Shown here: piece after piece, positions 1 through 9,717 of the stretch
How the letters are laid out: every line of letters starts with the position of its first letter
Numbering within the stretch: the stretch's first letter is position 1
Assembly: GCF_009828115.1 (NCBI RefSeq)
Contig: NZ_WTYL01000002.1
Location: forward strand, 868,001-932,000
Origin: Allopontixanthobacter sediminis
GTDB taxonomy: Bacteria; Pseudomonadota; Alphaproteobacteria; Sphingomonadales; Sphingomonadaceae
Reading direction: 5' to 3'
Length of the DNA stretch: 64,000 nt
Position numbers and translations under genes: made by a program
The notes under the pieces: model-generated
Seen by the model: the letters and a program-made list of their open reading frames with translations, nothing else
The model's database searches: none
Told to the model about the DNA's origin: nothing

Positions 1-226
1 CGATCACCAGCGCGTCCAGCGGGTCGCCGTCGGGTGACAGCGTGTGCGGAATGAAGCCGTAATTGGCGGGATACCGCATCGGCGTGTGCAGAATCCGGTC
101 GACGAACAGCGCGCCGGAAGCCTTGTCGAATTCGTATTTCACCGGCTCGCCGCCTGACGGCACTTCGATGATGACGTTCAGGCTTTCGGGCGGGTTGTCG
201 CCGATCGGGATCATGTCGATGTTCAT
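1..226 (-). CDS. ppa: Inorganic pyrophosphatase, N-terminal part (runs off left edge)
   Basis: Family I soluble inorganic pyrophosphatase, which hydrolyses cytoplasmic PPi to two phosphates and pulls biosynthetic reactions forward. About 75 residues are visible from an ATG at 226 on the minus strand. They contain the family's early signature: VIIEVPSGG, then KYEFDK, then [12 protein letters not shown] and the start of the metal-binding segment GDPLDALV. The catalytic aspartates beyond this point are outside the window. It is divergent from hisS with about 120 bases between them. The identification is by clear family resemblance; the rest of the gene is not visible. Confidence 0.93.
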   Translation of the reverse strand, partial: MNIDMIPIGDNPPESLNVIIEVPSGGEPVKYEFDKASGALFVDRILHTPMRYPANYGFIPHTLSPDGDPLDALVI

Positions 227-348
227 GAGGCGGCTCTCTAGACTCCGGTTGGCGACCCGCCAAGACTATTTTTGTTGCACTGCAATAATCGTCAGCAGGG
301 GTCCCGGCCATTGCAGGAGGCGCGGCGACCATTTAAGCGCGCGGCATC

Positions 349-1611
349 ATGGCAAACAACACACCTCAAGCAATCCGCGGGACGCAGGACATCTTCGGCG
401 CCGAAGCGGAGGCGTTCGCCTTCGTGGTTGAGACTTTCGAACGGGTGCGCAAGCTGTACCGGTTCCGCCGCGCCGAGATGCCGGTGTTCGAAAAGACCGA
501 AGTGTTCGCCCGGTCCATCGGCGAGACTACCGACGTCGTATCAAAGGAAATGTATTCGTTCGAGGATCGAGGCGGCGAATCGCTGACCCTACGGCCCGAA
601 TTCACCGCCGGAATAGCGCGCGCCTACCTGACCAACGGCTGGCAGCAACACGCTCCGCTGAAGCTGGCGACGCACGGCCCGCTGTTTCGCTATGAGCGTC
701 CGCAGAAAGGCCGCTACCGCCAGTTCCATCAGCTTGACGCCGAAATCATCGGGGCGGGTGAGCCGCAGGCCGATGTCGAATTGCTGGCGATGGCCGACCA
801 GTTGCTCAAGGAGCTGGGCATTGCCGACGGGGTGACGCTGCAGCTCAACACGCTGGGCGATGCGGATAGCCGCGAGGCATGGCGCACTGCGCTGGTCGAA
901 TATTTCCGCGATGTTCGGGACGAGCTTTCGGAAGACAGCCAAGAACGGCTGGAGAAGAACCCGCTGCGCATCCTCGACAGCAAGGACGCGAGGGACCGCG
1001 CGTTCGTAGCGGACGCGCCGCAGATCGACGATTTCCTGGGTGCCGAAGCGCAGGATTTCTTCGCAGCGGTGACGAGCGGGTTGGATGCCGCCGGAGTGGC
1101 GTGGACACGCAACTCAGCGCTGGTCCGCGGCCTCGATTATTACCGCCACACCGCGTTCGAATTCGTCACCGACCGGCTTGGTGCCCAAGGTACTGTGCTC
1201 GGCGGCGGGCGCTATGACGGACTGATGGAAAGCCTCGGCGGACCTGCGACACCTGCTGTCGGTTGGGCGGCAGGGATTGAACGGCTCGCGATGTTGGTCG
1301 GGGAGTGTGGTGAAAGCCGTCTTGAGATTGCAGTCGCTGCCGAAAGCCGAGATCGTGAGGCCGACGCGGCTTCAGCGGTGACAATGTTCAGACGCATGGG
1401 GATCAGTGCAGAGCTTTTCGCCAGTGGGAGCCCTCGCAAGCGCTATGACAAGGCTCGCAAAACCGACCCAGGGGTCTTGATCTCCATGGATGTCCGAGAA
1501 GGCAATAATGTGCAAAACTGGCTTGCTACGCTGCCGGAGATTGACCGCCAGGACGAAGCATTTCGGGCATTTTTGTCGCGCTGGGACATCCCGGACGAAG
1601 ATCTCAAGTGA
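349..1611 (+). CDS. hisS: Histidyl-tRNA synthetase
   Basis: Class II aminoacyl-tRNA synthetase (420 aa, usual length) that charges tRNA-His in the cytoplasm. Motif 2 is seen as [19 protein letters not shown], the HisA histidine-binding loop as [15 protein letters not shown], and motif 3 as [14 protein letters not shown]. The C-terminal part is the anticodon-binding domain. The ATG at 349 begins the conserved IRGTQDI region; the purine-rich stretch near 316-321 is too far upstream to be an ideal ribosome site. The stop codon overlaps the GTG start of prfA by 4 bases (GTGA), which implies translational coupling. Confidence 0.96.
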   Translation: MANNTPQAIRGTQDIFGAEAEAFAFVVETFERVRKLYRFRRAEMPVFEKTEVFARSIGETTDVVSKEMYSFEDRGGESLTLRPEFTAGIARAYLTNGWQQHAPLKLATHGPLFRYERPQKGRYRQFHQLDAEIIGAGEPQADVELLAMADQLLKELGIADGVTLQLNTLGDADSREAWRTALVEYFRDVRDELSEDSQERLEKNPLRILDSKDARDRAFVADAPQIDDFLGAEAQDFFAAVTSGLDAAGVAWTRNSALVRGLDYYRHTAFEFVTDRLGAQGTVLGGGRYDGLMESLGGPATPAVGWAAGIERLAMLVGECGESRLEIAVAAESRDREADAASAVTMFRRMGISAELFASGSPRKRYDKARKTDPGVLISMDVREGNNVQNWLATLPEIDRQDEAFRAFLSRWDIPDEDLK

Positions 1612-2675
1612 CCATCTCCGCCGAACGCCTGCATCACATCACCAACCGCTTTGCGGAACTCGAGGCGCGGATGGCTTCGGGGACGCTGGAGGGTGAGGCG
1701 TTCGTGCAGGCGAGCCGCGATTATTCCGAACTCGAACCGATCGCGAAGATCGCGAACGAAATCCGCGATATGCGGCTCGAGATGGCGGAGCTTGGTGCGC
1801 TGTCCGAAGACCCCGAAATGAAGGCAATGGCGGACGAGGAACTGGCAGCCTTGCGTGCCGCTTTGCCCGACGCGGAACGGGCGCTGGCGATCGCCATGCT
1901 GCCGCGTGACAGCGCCGATGCACGGCCCGCGATGCTGGAAATCCGCGCCGGGACGGGCGGCGATGAAGCGGGATTGTTCGCGGCGGACCTGTTCCGGATG
2001 TATGAAAAGTACGCTGCCGAGCAGGGCTGGAAAGTCGAAACCGTCAGCCTCAGCGCGTCGGATGTCGGGGGCTTCAAGGAAGTGGTCGCCAATATTCGGG
2101 GCACCGGCGTGTTCGCCAAGCTTAAATTCGAAAGCGGCGTCCACCGTGTCCAGCGCGTTCCGGTGACCGAAAGCGGCGGGCGCATTCACACCTCGGCGGC
2201 CACCGTCGCGGTGCTGCCCGAACCGGACGAGGTCGATGTCCAGATCGACCCGAACGATCTCAAGATCGATATCTACCGGGCCAGCGGGGCTGGAGGCCAG
2301 CACGTCAACACCACCGACAGCGCCGTTCGGCTAACACATATTCCCACGGGATTGGTGGTGATCCAGCAGGACCAGCGCAGCCAGCACAAGAACAAGGACA
2401 AGGCGATGCAGGTGCTGCGGACACGCCTCTACGATCTCAAACGCGCCGAAGCCCACGGCGCGGAGGCCGAAGCGCGCAAGGCCATGGTCGGTTCAGGCGA
2501 CCGGTCCGAGCGCATCCGCACCTATAATTTTCCGCAGGGCCGCGTCACCGATCACCGGATCGGGCTGACGCTGCACAAGCTCGATGAAGTGCTGGCCGGC
2601 CCCGGCCTTGGCGAGTTGGTCGACGCGCTTAGCGCCGAGGATGAGGCGAAGCGCCTTGCCTCGCTCGACAGTTGA
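1608..2675 (+). CDS. prfA: Peptide chain release factor 1
   Basis: RF1 (355 aa) recognises UAA/UAG and triggers peptidyl-tRNA hydrolysis on the ribosome. The stop-codon-reading tripeptide is PVT at residues 185-187, in the context [18 protein letters not shown]. The catalytic GGQ is at residues 229-231 ([19 protein letters not shown]). The first residue comes from a GTG overlapping the hisS stop. It is followed directly by prmC, whose product methylates the GGQ glutamine, so substrate and modifier are encoded together. The PxT motif distinguishes it from RF2 (SPF). Confidence 0.97.
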   Translation: MTISAERLHHITNRFAELEARMASGTLEGEAFVQASRDYSELEPIAKIANEIRDMRLEMAELGALSEDPEMKAMADEELAALRAALPDAERALAIAMLPRDSADARPAMLEIRAGTGGDEAGLFAADLFRMYEKYAAEQGWKVETVSLSASDVGGFKEVVANIRGTGVFAKLKFESGVHRVQRVPVTESGGRIHTSAATVAVLPEPDEVDVQIDPNDLKIDIYRASGAGGQHVNTTDSAVRLTHIPTGLVVIQQDQRSQHKNKDKAMQVLRTRLYDLKRAEAHGAEAEARKAMVGSGDRSERIRTYNFPQGRVTDHRIGLTLHKLDEVLAGPGLGELVDALSAEDEAKRLASLDS

Positions 2676-2685
2676 GCGCGCGATA

Positions 2686-3513
2686 GTGGCGGAGACGGTC
2701 GCAGCTGCCATCCGGGAGGGTGCGGAACAATTGGCCAAAACCAGCGACACCGCGCGGCTCGATGCGGAACTGCTGATGGCCGAGGCGCTTGGCGTTTCGC
2801 GGTCCGAATTGCTGTTGCGTCATACTGGCGACCCCGTCCCGCCGTCGTTCTCGGACCTCGTCCGGCGCAGGGCGGGCCATGAACCCGTCGCGCAAATCCT
2901 CGGACATCAGGATTTTTTCGGGCGCAGCTTCATCGTGACGCCCGATGTCCTGATCCCTCGCGGTGACAGCGAAACCCTCATCGAGGTCACGCTCGGTATC
3001 GGTGGCGGTCCGGGCAAGGTGCTGGACTGCGGCACCGGTTCAGGCGCGTTGCTGCTGACGTTGCTGGCCGAACGGGAGGAACTGCAAGGGACGGGAATCG
3101 ACAATTCGCCCCGCGCACTACAGGTCGCGGCTGCCAACGCCGCCCGGCTTGGTGTGGCGGAACGTGCCAACCTGCTGCATCTCGACTGGCGGACGCCGGG
3201 ATGGAGCAGCGATCTCGGCCAGTTCGAGGTGGTGATCGCCAATCCGCCTTATGTCGAAAGCGGCGCGGAGCTGGCGCCGTCGGTGCGCGATTTTGAACCG
3301 GCGGCGGCACTGTTCGCTGGGAAGGACGGGCTGGATGATTACCGGATATTGATTCCGCAGCTACGCGATTTGCTCGTCCCGGGCGGTGCGGCGATCCTCG
3401 AGATTGGTGCGGGACAGGCTGGCCCCGTGTCCGATCTGGGGCGCGCTGCCGGCTTCGATGTTACCCTGCACCGCGATCTTGCCCACAGGCCGCGTGTGCT
3501 GGTGTTGCAATAA
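2686..3513 (+). CDS. prmC: Release factor glutamine methyltransferase
   Basis: SAM-dependent N5-glutamine methyltransferase acting on the GGQ motif of release factors. It has the SAM-binding motif VLDCGTGSGALLL and the family's catalytic NPPY box (VIANPPYVESG), after an N-terminal helical domain that binds release factors (HEPVAQILGHQDFFGR). The open frame reaches upstream into prfA. I chose the GTG at 2686, just after the prfA stop, giving about 275 aa, the usual family length. An ATG at 2641 inside prfA is an alternative. The neighbouring prfA supports the assignment. Confidence 0.93.
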   Translation: MAETVAAAIREGAEQLAKTSDTARLDAELLMAEALGVSRSELLLRHTGDPVPPSFSDLVRRRAGHEPVAQILGHQDFFGRSFIVTPDVLIPRGDSETLIEVTLGIGGGPGKVLDCGTGSGALLLTLLAEREELQGTGIDNSPRALQVAAANAARLGVAERANLLHLDWRTPGWSSDLGQFEVVIANPPYVESGAELAPSVRDFEPAAALFAGKDGLDDYRILIPQLRDLLVPGGAAILEIGAGQAGPVSDLGRAAGFDVTLHRDLAHRPRVLVLQ

Positions 3514-3747
3514 GGGCTTGGCAAAGCGGTCCGCAGTGTCTACCTCTATTTCAAGACCAGCGGTTTGCGGCGTGTTCGCCACCCGCTGGGTCTAGCTCCA
3601 AAATTTGTCAGGCAGCCCGGGCACAGTCGCTCGAGGTGAATGCAGATGGGGCACCGCGACCCGCGTTGGTGTGGGCGCGGCATGCAGTTCAAGCGACCGC
3701 GCCGGCAGTTTCGCCGCCGATGGCCACGAATGAGGGAATGCACTTCC

Positions 3748-4644
3748 TTGAACAACAATCGTAATAGTAACAGTAACCGCCGACGCGGACGCAATCCCAA
3801 TCGCCCACAAGGTGGCGGCGGTGGCGGCGGGGGTGGTGGAAACCAGCTTAACCGGATCGACAGCCGGGCGCGCGGAAACGCGCCGCAACTGCTCGATAAA
3901 TACAAGAAGCTGGCGCAGGATGCGCAACATAACGGCGACCGGGTCCAGGCAGAGTATTTCCTGCAGTTCGCCGATCACTATTTCCGCGTTCTCAACGACA
4001 ACAAGGCCCGCCAGGACGAAGCCCGAGCCCCGCGCGGCGACAAGGGCGGGCGTGATGACCAGAACGATGGCGATGGCCAGAACGACGGTCAGAACGACAG
4101 CCGCGGTGACGGGCGTAGTGACAGCCGCAACGATGGCCGGAACAACGCACGGTCCGGCAATCCGCGGTCGAACGAGTCCCAGGACCCGCGCGGCGATGAC
4201 GACAACCGTCGTCCCCGCCGCTCGCGCTACCGTCCCGATGACGACGATTCACGCGACGACGACAGCGATGATGATCGCGATGACAGCCGCGACCGGTCGA
4301 GCAATGACCGGGGCTCCAACGACCGGAACGATAACGACCGCGGCAACGGAGACAGGTCGGTTTCGGCTAACGGCCGCTCGCGTGGCGGATCGTCGTACCG
4401 CGATCAGGACGACGATGCATCGGACGATTTCGATGATGCGCCAGCTCCCAAGCTGCAGCCAAAGCCCGAACGGGCGCCGCGCAAGCGGGCTGCACCGAAG
4501 CCTGCTGCGGCAAGCAGCCAGGGCGAGATCGATATCGCCGTTTTGCCGCCAGCGATCGGTAAGAGTTCGGACGACACGCCAAGCCGAAAAGCTTCGCTCC
4601 GGCCCCGCCGCAAGCGTGCCGATGACAGCGAAACGCTTGTCTGA
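3748..4644 (+). CDS. DUF4167 domain protein, low-complexity C-terminus
   Basis: The N-terminal block resembles alphaproteobacterial DUF4167: an Asn/Arg-rich start (NNNRNSNSNRRRGR), a run of ten glycines, then the folded part RGNAPQLLDKYKKLAQDA through YFLQFADHYFRV. The following roughly 180 residues are highly charged and disordered (Asp/Arg/Asn/Ser repeats), ending with Lys/Arg-rich stretches. I set the start at the TTG at 3748, about ten bases after GAGGGA, because it gives the typical MNNNRN start; an ATG at 3730 is also in frame. Its function is unknown, and an RNA- or ribosome-related role is only a guess from composition. DUF4167 genes commonly follow prmC in this class. Confidence 0.85.
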   Translation: MNNNRNSNSNRRRGRNPNRPQGGGGGGGGGGNQLNRIDSRARGNAPQLLDKYKKLAQDAQHNGDRVQAEYFLQFADHYFRVLNDNKARQDEARAPRGDKGGRDDQNDGDGQNDGQNDSRGDGRSDSRNDGRNNARSGNPRSNESQDPRGDDDNRRPRRSRYRPDDDDSRDDDSDDDRDDSRDRSSNDRGSNDRNDNDRGNGDRSVSANGRSRGGSSYRDQDDDASDDFDDAPAPKLQPKPERAPRKRAAPKPAAASSQGEIDIAVLPPAIGKSSDDTPSRKASLRPRRKRADDSETLV

Positions 4645-4704
4645 CGCCGCTTTTGGCGCGGTTCTGGCCTGAAATGGCGGTCATCATGATGGATAACCGT
4701 CGGC

Positions 4705-6333
4705 ATGGATAGCGTTACCCGAGCGGACAACTTGCTGCCGCCGACCACCTCTGGTTTGGCGATGCAGAAAATACTGGCGCGACCACGCCTTGCGGCAATG
4801 GCTCTCGGCTTGCTGGCCGCACTCGGGTTTCCCCCGCTGGGGCTATGGCCGGTTTCACTGCTTGCAATCGGCGGGTTGACGTGGATGATCCGGTCCGCTC
4901 CGACGACCAAGGACGCAGCCCTGTATGGCTGGTTCTTCGGCATCGCGCATTTCACGCTCGCCAACAACTGGATCGCCACCGCATTCACCTATCAGGCCGA
5001 AATGCCGGCGCTGGTCGGATGGTTCGCGGTGCCGCTGCTTGCACTCTATCTCGCCGTGTACCCTGCCCTTGCCTGCGGCTTCGCTCACAGGCTCGGGCGA
5101 AATGCCGCGTTTTTGATCGGCGGCGCAGGTTTCGCGGGCTGCTGGACGATTACCGAATGGCTGCGGAGCTGGGTGTTCACCGGCTACGCCTGGGACCCAC
5201 TCGGTCTGATATTACTCGGACCTTTGGATCGCCCGGGCCTTGCGGCCTTGTTGCCGTGGATGGGAACCTACGCCCTGTCCGGCCTGACAGTTATTCTTGG
5301 CGCAGGCCTGCTGGCGTTGCTGATCGAGCGCCGCTGGCCGATGGTGGTTTTGCTGCCTGTGTTGCTCGCGGCGGGAATGTACTGGCCTGCCCCCAAAGGC
5401 GCGGAAGGAACCCTGCCCTTTACCCTCGTCCAACCCAATCTGGAGCAAGACGAACTTAACGACGGGACCAAATACGAAAGCCAGTTCCAGCGTATCGCCG
5501 GGCTGACGGTCAGGCGCGAGGAAACCGCCCGGCGGTTGGTCCTGTGGCCGGAATCGGGCATTCCCGATTACCTGCGCGATGGCTATCCGCAGCGCTATTA
5601 CGACAAGATGACTGTCGGGGGCGATCCTGCTTTTGCCCGCTACCGGATCGGACGTACGATTGGCGAGGGCGGCATGCTGCTTACCGGCGCGGTCGATCTC
5701 GAAATCGAGAATGGCCGAGCCGTCGGCGCCCGCAATGCCGTTACCGCCATTCGCAGTGATGGCGCTATCGTGGCCGGATACGACAAGGCGCACTTGGTGC
5801 CGGGCGGTGAGTATCTCCCGCTCCGTGCATTGCTCGAACCGCTGGGTGCCTCGCGCCTGGTGGCTGGCAGCCTTGATTTCTTTCCTGGTCCGGGGCCGCA
5901 GACGCTGCAACTGGGCCCTTGGGGCAGGGCGGGCGTGCAGATCTGTTACGAAATCGTGTTTTCGGGCCAGGTTGTCGACCGCGCGAATCGCCCGGATTAT
6001 ATTTTCAACCCGTCCAACGATGGCTGGTTCGGCAACTGGGGCCCGCCGCAGCATCTGGCGCAGGCAAGGATGCGCGGGATCGAGGAAGGGCTTCCCGTTC
6101 TGCGCTCTACGACTACCGGTATCAGTGCCGTGATCGACGCCAATGGTGTGGTCCGTTCGCATATCGCTACCGGCCGCGCCGCACGGCTTGACGGACTGGT
6201 TCCACCGGCAAATGCACCGACGTGGTTTTCTCGGATGGGCAACCTCCTGCCACTGATATGGGCGCTGGCCGCAATTGGCGCATCGCTGGTTGCCACGCGG
6301 TGGAGACGGCGCTACTACCGCCCAAGCACATAA
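4705..6333 (+). CDS. lnt: Apolipoprotein N-acyltransferase
   Basis: Integral inner-membrane enzyme adding the third acyl chain to the N-terminal cysteine of lipoproteins. Several hydrophobic segments fill the first 230 residues, followed by a periplasmic nitrilase-fold domain. The catalytic triad is visible as Glu283 ([12 protein letters not shown]), Lys361 ([14 protein letters not shown]) and Cys414 ([10 protein letters not shown]). A final membrane segment closes the protein. The length, 542 aa, is normal. An internal ATG at 4762 (MQKILARP) could be the true start, since neither has a strong ribosome site. The TAA stop at 6331-6333 lies inside a 16-bp palindrome that precedes metK. Confidence 0.95.
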   Translation: MDSVTRADNLLPPTTSGLAMQKILARPRLAAMALGLLAALGFPPLGLWPVSLLAIGGLTWMIRSAPTTKDAALYGWFFGIAHFTLANNWIATAFTYQAEMPALVGWFAVPLLALYLAVYPALACGFAHRLGRNAAFLIGGAGFAGCWTITEWLRSWVFTGYAWDPLGLILLGPLDRPGLAALLPWMGTYALSGLTVILGAGLLALLIERRWPMVVLLPVLLAAGMYWPAPKGAEGTLPFTLVQPNLEQDELNDGTKYESQFQRIAGLTVRREETARRLVLWPESGIPDYLRDGYPQRYYDKMTVGGDPAFARYRIGRTIGEGGMLLTGAVDLEIENGRAVGARNAVTAIRSDGAIVAGYDKAHLVPGGEYLPLRALLEPLGASRLVAGSLDFFPGPGPQTLQLGPWGRAGVQICYEIVFSGQVVDRANRPDYIFNPSNDGWFGNWGPPQHLAQARMRGIEEGLPVLRSTTTGISAVIDANGVVRSHIATGRAARLDGLVPPANAPTWFSRMGNLLPLIWALAAIGASLVATRWRRRYYRPST

Positions 6334-6345
6334 AGATTTCTTTAT
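6330..6345. promoter_or_regulatory. Palindromic operator candidate ahead of metK
   Basis: ATAAAGATTTCTTTAT is a perfect 7-bp inverted repeat with a 2-bp spacer. It lies 29 bases before the metK ATG and contains the lnt stop codon. Similar AT-rich ATAAAG-N-CTTTAT palindromes are, as I recall, proposed sites of ArsR-family SAM/SAH-responsive regulators of methionine-cycle genes in alphaproteobacteria; assigning it to such a regulator is inference. No SAM riboswitch fold fits in the short spacer. Confidence 0.55.
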
Positions 6346-6374
6346 ATCCAGATTCCCCCATTTGCAGAGGTATC

Positions 6375-7598
6375 ATGCGCAACACCTATCTGTTTACGTC
6401 CGAGAGCGTTTCCGAAGGCCACCCGGACAAGGTTTCCGACCAGATTTCCGACGCAATCGTTGATTTGTTCCTTGCCAAGGATTCTGAAGCTCGCGTCGCT
6501 TGCGAAACCATGACCACCACGCAGCTGGTGGTTCTTGCAGGCGAAATTCGCGGCAAGGGGATCATGGATACAGACGGCAATTGGGCCGAGGGTGTTGCGG
6601 AAGAAGTCGAGGCAACCGTGCGCCAGACGGTCAAGGACATCGGTTACGAACAGAAAGGCTTCCACTGGGAAACCCTGCGATTCGAAAACAACCTTCATCC
6701 GCAATCGGCCCATATCGCCCAAGGCGTCGACGCCGGCGATGACAAGGACGAAGGCGCGGGCGACCAAGGGATCATGTTCGGATACGCATCGGACGAGACG
6801 CCCGACCTGATGCCGGCAACGCTGGATTACAGCCACAAGATCCTTGAACGCATGGCGACCGACCGGAAATCCGGCAAGGCACCGTTCCTCGAGCCTGACG
6901 CAAAAAGTCAGGTCACTTTACGCTACGCCAACGAACGGCCGGTAGAAGCAACCGCGATCGTGGTTTCGACCCAGCACGCTCCGGGCTACTTCTTCCACAA
7001 GGGCGAGGGCGACGCGGTGAAATACGGCGAGTTGCGCGACTACGTGAAGGGCGTGATTGCCGACATCCTGCCAGCAGAACTGCTGACCGAGAACACTGTT
7101 TATCACATCAATCCGACCGGCTGCTTCGAAATTGGCGGGCCTGACGGCGATGCCGGGCTGACCGGACGCAAGATCATCGTCGACACCTATGGCGGTGCAA
7201 GCCCGCATGGCGGCGGCGCTTTCAGCGGGAAGGACCCGACGAAGGTCGACCGCTCGGCGGCCTATGTTACCCGCTACTTGGCCAAGAACATCGTCGCAGC
7301 GGGCCTCGCGCGGCGCTGCACGATCCAGTTGAGCTATGCCATCGGCGTGGCGGAACCACTCTCGATCTATGTCGATCTGCACGGTACCGGCACGGTCGAG
7401 GAAAGCCGGCTGGAGGCTGTGATCCCCGAACTGGTGAAGCTGACACCGAAGGGCATCCGTACCCATCTCGGCCTGAACAAACCGATCTATCTGCACACGG
7501 CGGCCTACGGTCATTTCGGACGGGTTGCGGAGGGGGATTTGTTCCCTTGGGAACGCACCGATCTGGTCGACCAACTGAAAGCAGCGCTTACGGCCTGA
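6375..7598 (+). CDS. metK: S-adenosylmethionine synthetase
   Basis: Makes SAM from methionine and ATP in the cytoplasm. The start [20 protein letters not shown] carries the conserved N-terminal ATP/methionine-binding segment. The P-loop-like signature [16 protein letters not shown] and the hexapeptide region GHPDKV are present. The 407-aa length from the ATG at 6375 is typical; AGAGG at 6366-6370 is the ribosome site. The frame stays open upstream into lnt, but those residues are not part of the family. A perfect terminator follows. SAM supply is relevant to the radical SAM and methyltransferase genes at 20-24 kb, but no direct link is visible. Confidence 0.97.
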   Translation: MRNTYLFTSESVSEGHPDKVSDQISDAIVDLFLAKDSEARVACETMTTTQLVVLAGEIRGKGIMDTDGNWAEGVAEEVEATVRQTVKDIGYEQKGFHWETLRFENNLHPQSAHIAQGVDAGDDKDEGAGDQGIMFGYASDETPDLMPATLDYSHKILERMATDRKSGKAPFLEPDAKSQVTLRYANERPVEATAIVVSTQHAPGYFFHKGEGDAVKYGELRDYVKGVIADILPAELLTENTVYHINPTGCFEIGGPDGDAGLTGRKIIVDTYGGASPHGGGAFSGKDPTKVDRSAAYVTRYLAKNIVAAGLARRCTIQLSYAIGVAEPLSIYVDLHGTGTVEESRLEAVIPELVKLTPKGIRTHLGLNKPIYLHTAAYGHFGRVAEGDLFPWERTDLVDQLKAALTA

Positions 7599-7621
7599 TT
7601 CCGCGGAGCCGACAGTACAAT

Positions 7622-7655
7622 AAAAAAGGGCCCGCTACACAGCGGGCCCTTTTTT
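7622..7655. terminator. Bidirectional intrinsic terminator, metK / scoB
   Basis: A perfect 15-bp stem with loop ACAC: A6 then GGGCCCGCT on the left, AGCGGGCCC then T6 on the right. It lies between the convergent genes metK and scoB and has poly-A and poly-U tracts suited to both strands. Confidence 0.95.
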
Positions 7656-7689
7656 GTGCGGCGTGTGGTTTCCCCGTCGTCGCGCCGGG

Positions 7690-8325
7690 TCAGCTTACGT
7701 AATGCGCGGTCGTTTTCTCGGCTACTTCCTCTGCCGTCACGCCGGGCGCGAGTTCGACGAGCTTGAAGGGGCTGTCATGGTCCGGCCGCTGGAACACCGC
7801 GATGTCGGTGATGATCATGTCCACAACACCGAGGCCGGTAAGGGGCAGGGTGCATTCGGGCATGAATTTCGGGCTCCCGTCCTTCGCGCAGTGATCCATC
7901 ACCACGATGATCTTCTTGACGCCCGCGACGAGGTCCATTGCGCCGCCCATTCCCTTGATCATCTTGCCGGGAATCATCCAATTGGCGATGTCGCCCTTCT
8001 CGCTGACTTCCATCGCGCCCAGCACCGTCAGGTCGATATGGCCACCACGGATCATTGCGAAGCTCGCGGCGCTGTCGAAATAGGCGGTGTTGGGTAATTC
8101 ACTGATTGTCTGCTTGCCGGCGTTGATGAGGTCGGGATCGACATCTTCGTCATAAGGAAACGGGCCAATTCCCAGCATGCCGTTTTCCGATTGCAACGTT
8201 ACATCCATGCCTTCGGGAATGTGGTTCGCGACCAGGGTCGGGATGCCGATGCCGAGGTTTACGTAGTAGCCGTCCTGCAGTTCGCGGGCCGCGCGGGCGG
8301 CCATATCGTCACGTGTCCAGGGCAT
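7690..8325 (-). CDS. scoB: 3-oxoacid CoA-transferase, beta subunit
   Basis: Subunit B of succinyl-CoA:3-ketoacid CoA-transferase, which moves CoA from succinyl-CoA to acetoacetate. The active-site glutamate is in [10 protein letters not shown]. Other family signatures are [13 protein letters not shown] near the N-terminus and [19 protein letters not shown]. Its 211 aa is usual for the subunit. It follows scoA on the same strand after 113 bases and ends toward the shared terminator. It points to use of ketone bodies or polyhydroxybutyrate-derived acetoacetate. Confidence 0.95.
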   Translation of the reverse strand: MPWTRDDMAARAARELQDGYYVNLGIGIPTLVANHIPEGMDVTLQSENGMLGIGPFPYDEDVDPDLINAGKQTISELPNTAYFDSAASFAMIRGGHIDLTVLGAMEVSEKGDIANWMIPGKMIKGMGGAMDLVAGVKKIIVVMDHCAKDGSPKFMPECTLPLTGLGVVDMIITDIAVFQRPDHDSPFKLVELAPGVTAEEVAEKTTAHYVS

Positions 8326-8438
8326 AATTCAGGGTCCTTCAGTAGAATGTTTGGGGCGCGCCGGGGCTGGCTGCAGAACTCAGTTGGCTGCGAACGACCG
8401 GCCGAGCGGTCGTGCCGCTGCAAATCGCTTTGGCCGCA

Positions 8439-9146
8439 TCAAGCCGCTTCGCGTTCGCGCACGGTGCGAAATTCGATTTTCTTGTCATAGGGTGCGCCCA
8501 CGATCATCCGCTGGACATACACTCCGGGCAAATGGATGCAGTCCGGGTCGAGGCTGCCGGTCGGAACGATTTCTTCTACTTCGACCACACAGGTCCGGCC
8601 GCAGGTGGCGGCGGGCAGGTTGAAGTTCCGCGCCGTCTTGCGGAACATGAGGTTGCCGGTTTCGTCAGCCTTCCACGCCTTCACGATCGCCAGGTCGGCA
8701 AAAATCCCTTCTTCGAGGATGTAGTCTTCGCCTCGGAAATTCTTTACTTCCTTGCCTTCGGCAACTTGTGTGCCCACTCCCGTCTTGGTGTAAAATCCGG
8801 GAATACCAGCACCGCCGGCGCGCATCCTTTCGGCTAAAGTACCCTGCGGGCAGAATTCGACTTCGAGTTCACCCGACAGGAATTGCCGTTCGAATTCCTT
8901 GTTCTCCCCTACGTAGGAAGAAATCATCTTCCGGACCTGGCGGGTCCGTAGCAGTTTGCCGATCCCTTCGTTATCAATCCCGGCGTTGTTGCTGGCGAAA
9001 GTCAGGTCCTTTACTCCGCTGTCGCGGATCGCATCCAGCAGCCGGTCGGGGATGCCGCACAATCCGAAGCCGCCTGACGCAATCAACATGTCATCGCGCA
9101 ACAGGCCTTCGAGCGCGGCCTTTGCGTCGGGAAATAGCTTTTTCAT
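8439..9146 (-). CDS. scoA: 3-oxoacid CoA-transferase, alpha subunit
   Basis: Subunit A of the CoA-transferase, partner of scoB. The N-terminal CoA-binding glycine-rich motif is ASGGFGLCGIPDRLL, followed by ASNNAGIDNEGIGKLL and the conserved EVEFCPQGTLAERMRAGGAG. The start is the ATG at 9146 (MKKLFPDAKAALEGLL), with AGGAG a few bases upstream. The frame continues further upstream, but the added Arg/Lys-rich residues do not belong to the family. The resulting 235 aa is the usual size. Confidence 0.95.
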   Translation of the reverse strand: MKKLFPDAKAALEGLLRDDMLIASGGFGLCGIPDRLLDAIRDSGVKDLTFASNNAGIDNEGIGKLLRTRQVRKMISSYVGENKEFERQFLSGELEVEFCPQGTLAERMRAGGAGIPGFYTKTGVGTQVAEGKEVKNFRGEDYILEEGIFADLAIVKAWKADETGNLMFRKTARNFNLPAATCGRTCVVEVEEIVPTGSLDPDCIHLPGVYVQRMIVGAPYDKKIEFRTVREREAA

Positions 9147-9384
9147 GGTGGCTCCTGATTGGACGATCAACTTCTTGCGGCGATTTCTAGGGCGGTGGCG
9201 CGCGCGTGTCACCCTATAGAGTCCAAGGAATATTGTGACAGGCCAGACGAATCGTCAGCCAGCCCCTTTGATGTCGTGGAAACCGAAGTCGGCGAGGGGT
9301 GATTAATGGCGCACTGCACCATAAGTTCGGGTGCACCTGCGTCCTTATGTCTCGTGAACGCTAATAACCTACCATAATACATTG

Positions 9385-9540
9385 ATTACAAAAGCTTCTA
9401 CCAACAGTTGCAAACTGTGCAACATTCGATGAGTTTTTCGCACTTGCACAATTTCTCGGTCTTGGACATAAAGAACGTGCCTTTTAGGCATCCTCTCCCA
9501 AAACTTTCAAAGCCCGGCTGGCAACAGCCGGGTTTTTTTT
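9385..9540 (+). ncRNA. Candidate small RNA with terminator
   Basis: Three local hairpins follow one another on the plus strand: GTTGCA-AACTG-TGCAAC at 9407-9423, TGCCT-TTT-AGGCA at 9478-9490, and the terminator at 9513-9540. Between the last two lies the pyrimidine-rich TCCTCTCCC, which could pair with Shine-Dalgarno sequences, a common layout in alphaproteobacterial trans-acting sRNAs. No gene lies upstream that would otherwise need this terminator, since scoA points away. The 5' end is not defined and no promoter is confidently visible. This is a proposal from structure alone. Confidence 0.35.
9513..9540 (+). terminator. Intrinsic terminator of an orphan transcript
   Basis: Perfect 8-bp GC-rich stem CCCGGCTG / CAGCCGGG with a GCAA tetraloop, followed directly by eight thymines. 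It is plus-strand oriented and lies 177 bases before the CDC48 gene. Confidence 0.9.
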
Positions 9541-9717
9541 GTCTTTCTCCCGGAAGCGCTTTCGCTCCGTGCGGTGAGTGGGCCCTATACCTCAATAAAA
9601 CCTTCGATGCGGACCAACTTGTCCCATTGGGCGTTTGCATCACGAGGGTACGCTTCCTAGCTATGACCCAGAGGGTTTCGCGGAAGCCCCGCCACAATTT
9701 CCAGGAGCATGCGTCCG

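Larger units (their letters stand above)
9147..9717. other. Gene-free intergenic stretch between scoA and CDC48
   Basis: About 570 bases without a convincing protein gene. The first 240 bases, next to scoA, should hold its promoter but show no box I would defend. The middle part (about 9385-9540) is hairpin-rich and ends in a strong terminator, annotated separately as a candidate small RNA. The last 175 bases lead to the AGGAG ribosome site of the CDC48 gene. Confidence 0.6.

Noticed and set aside
6334-6374. SAM riboswitch before metK
   Set aside because: The 41-base spacer is too short and lacks any known SAM aptamer pattern.
9398-9469. Cys-rich 23-aa minus-strand peptide (starts MSKTEKLCKCEKLIE)
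   Set aside because: Six cysteines are striking, but there is no ribosome site and the opposite strand shows hairpins and a terminator, so a plus-strand RNA is the better reading; not excluded.
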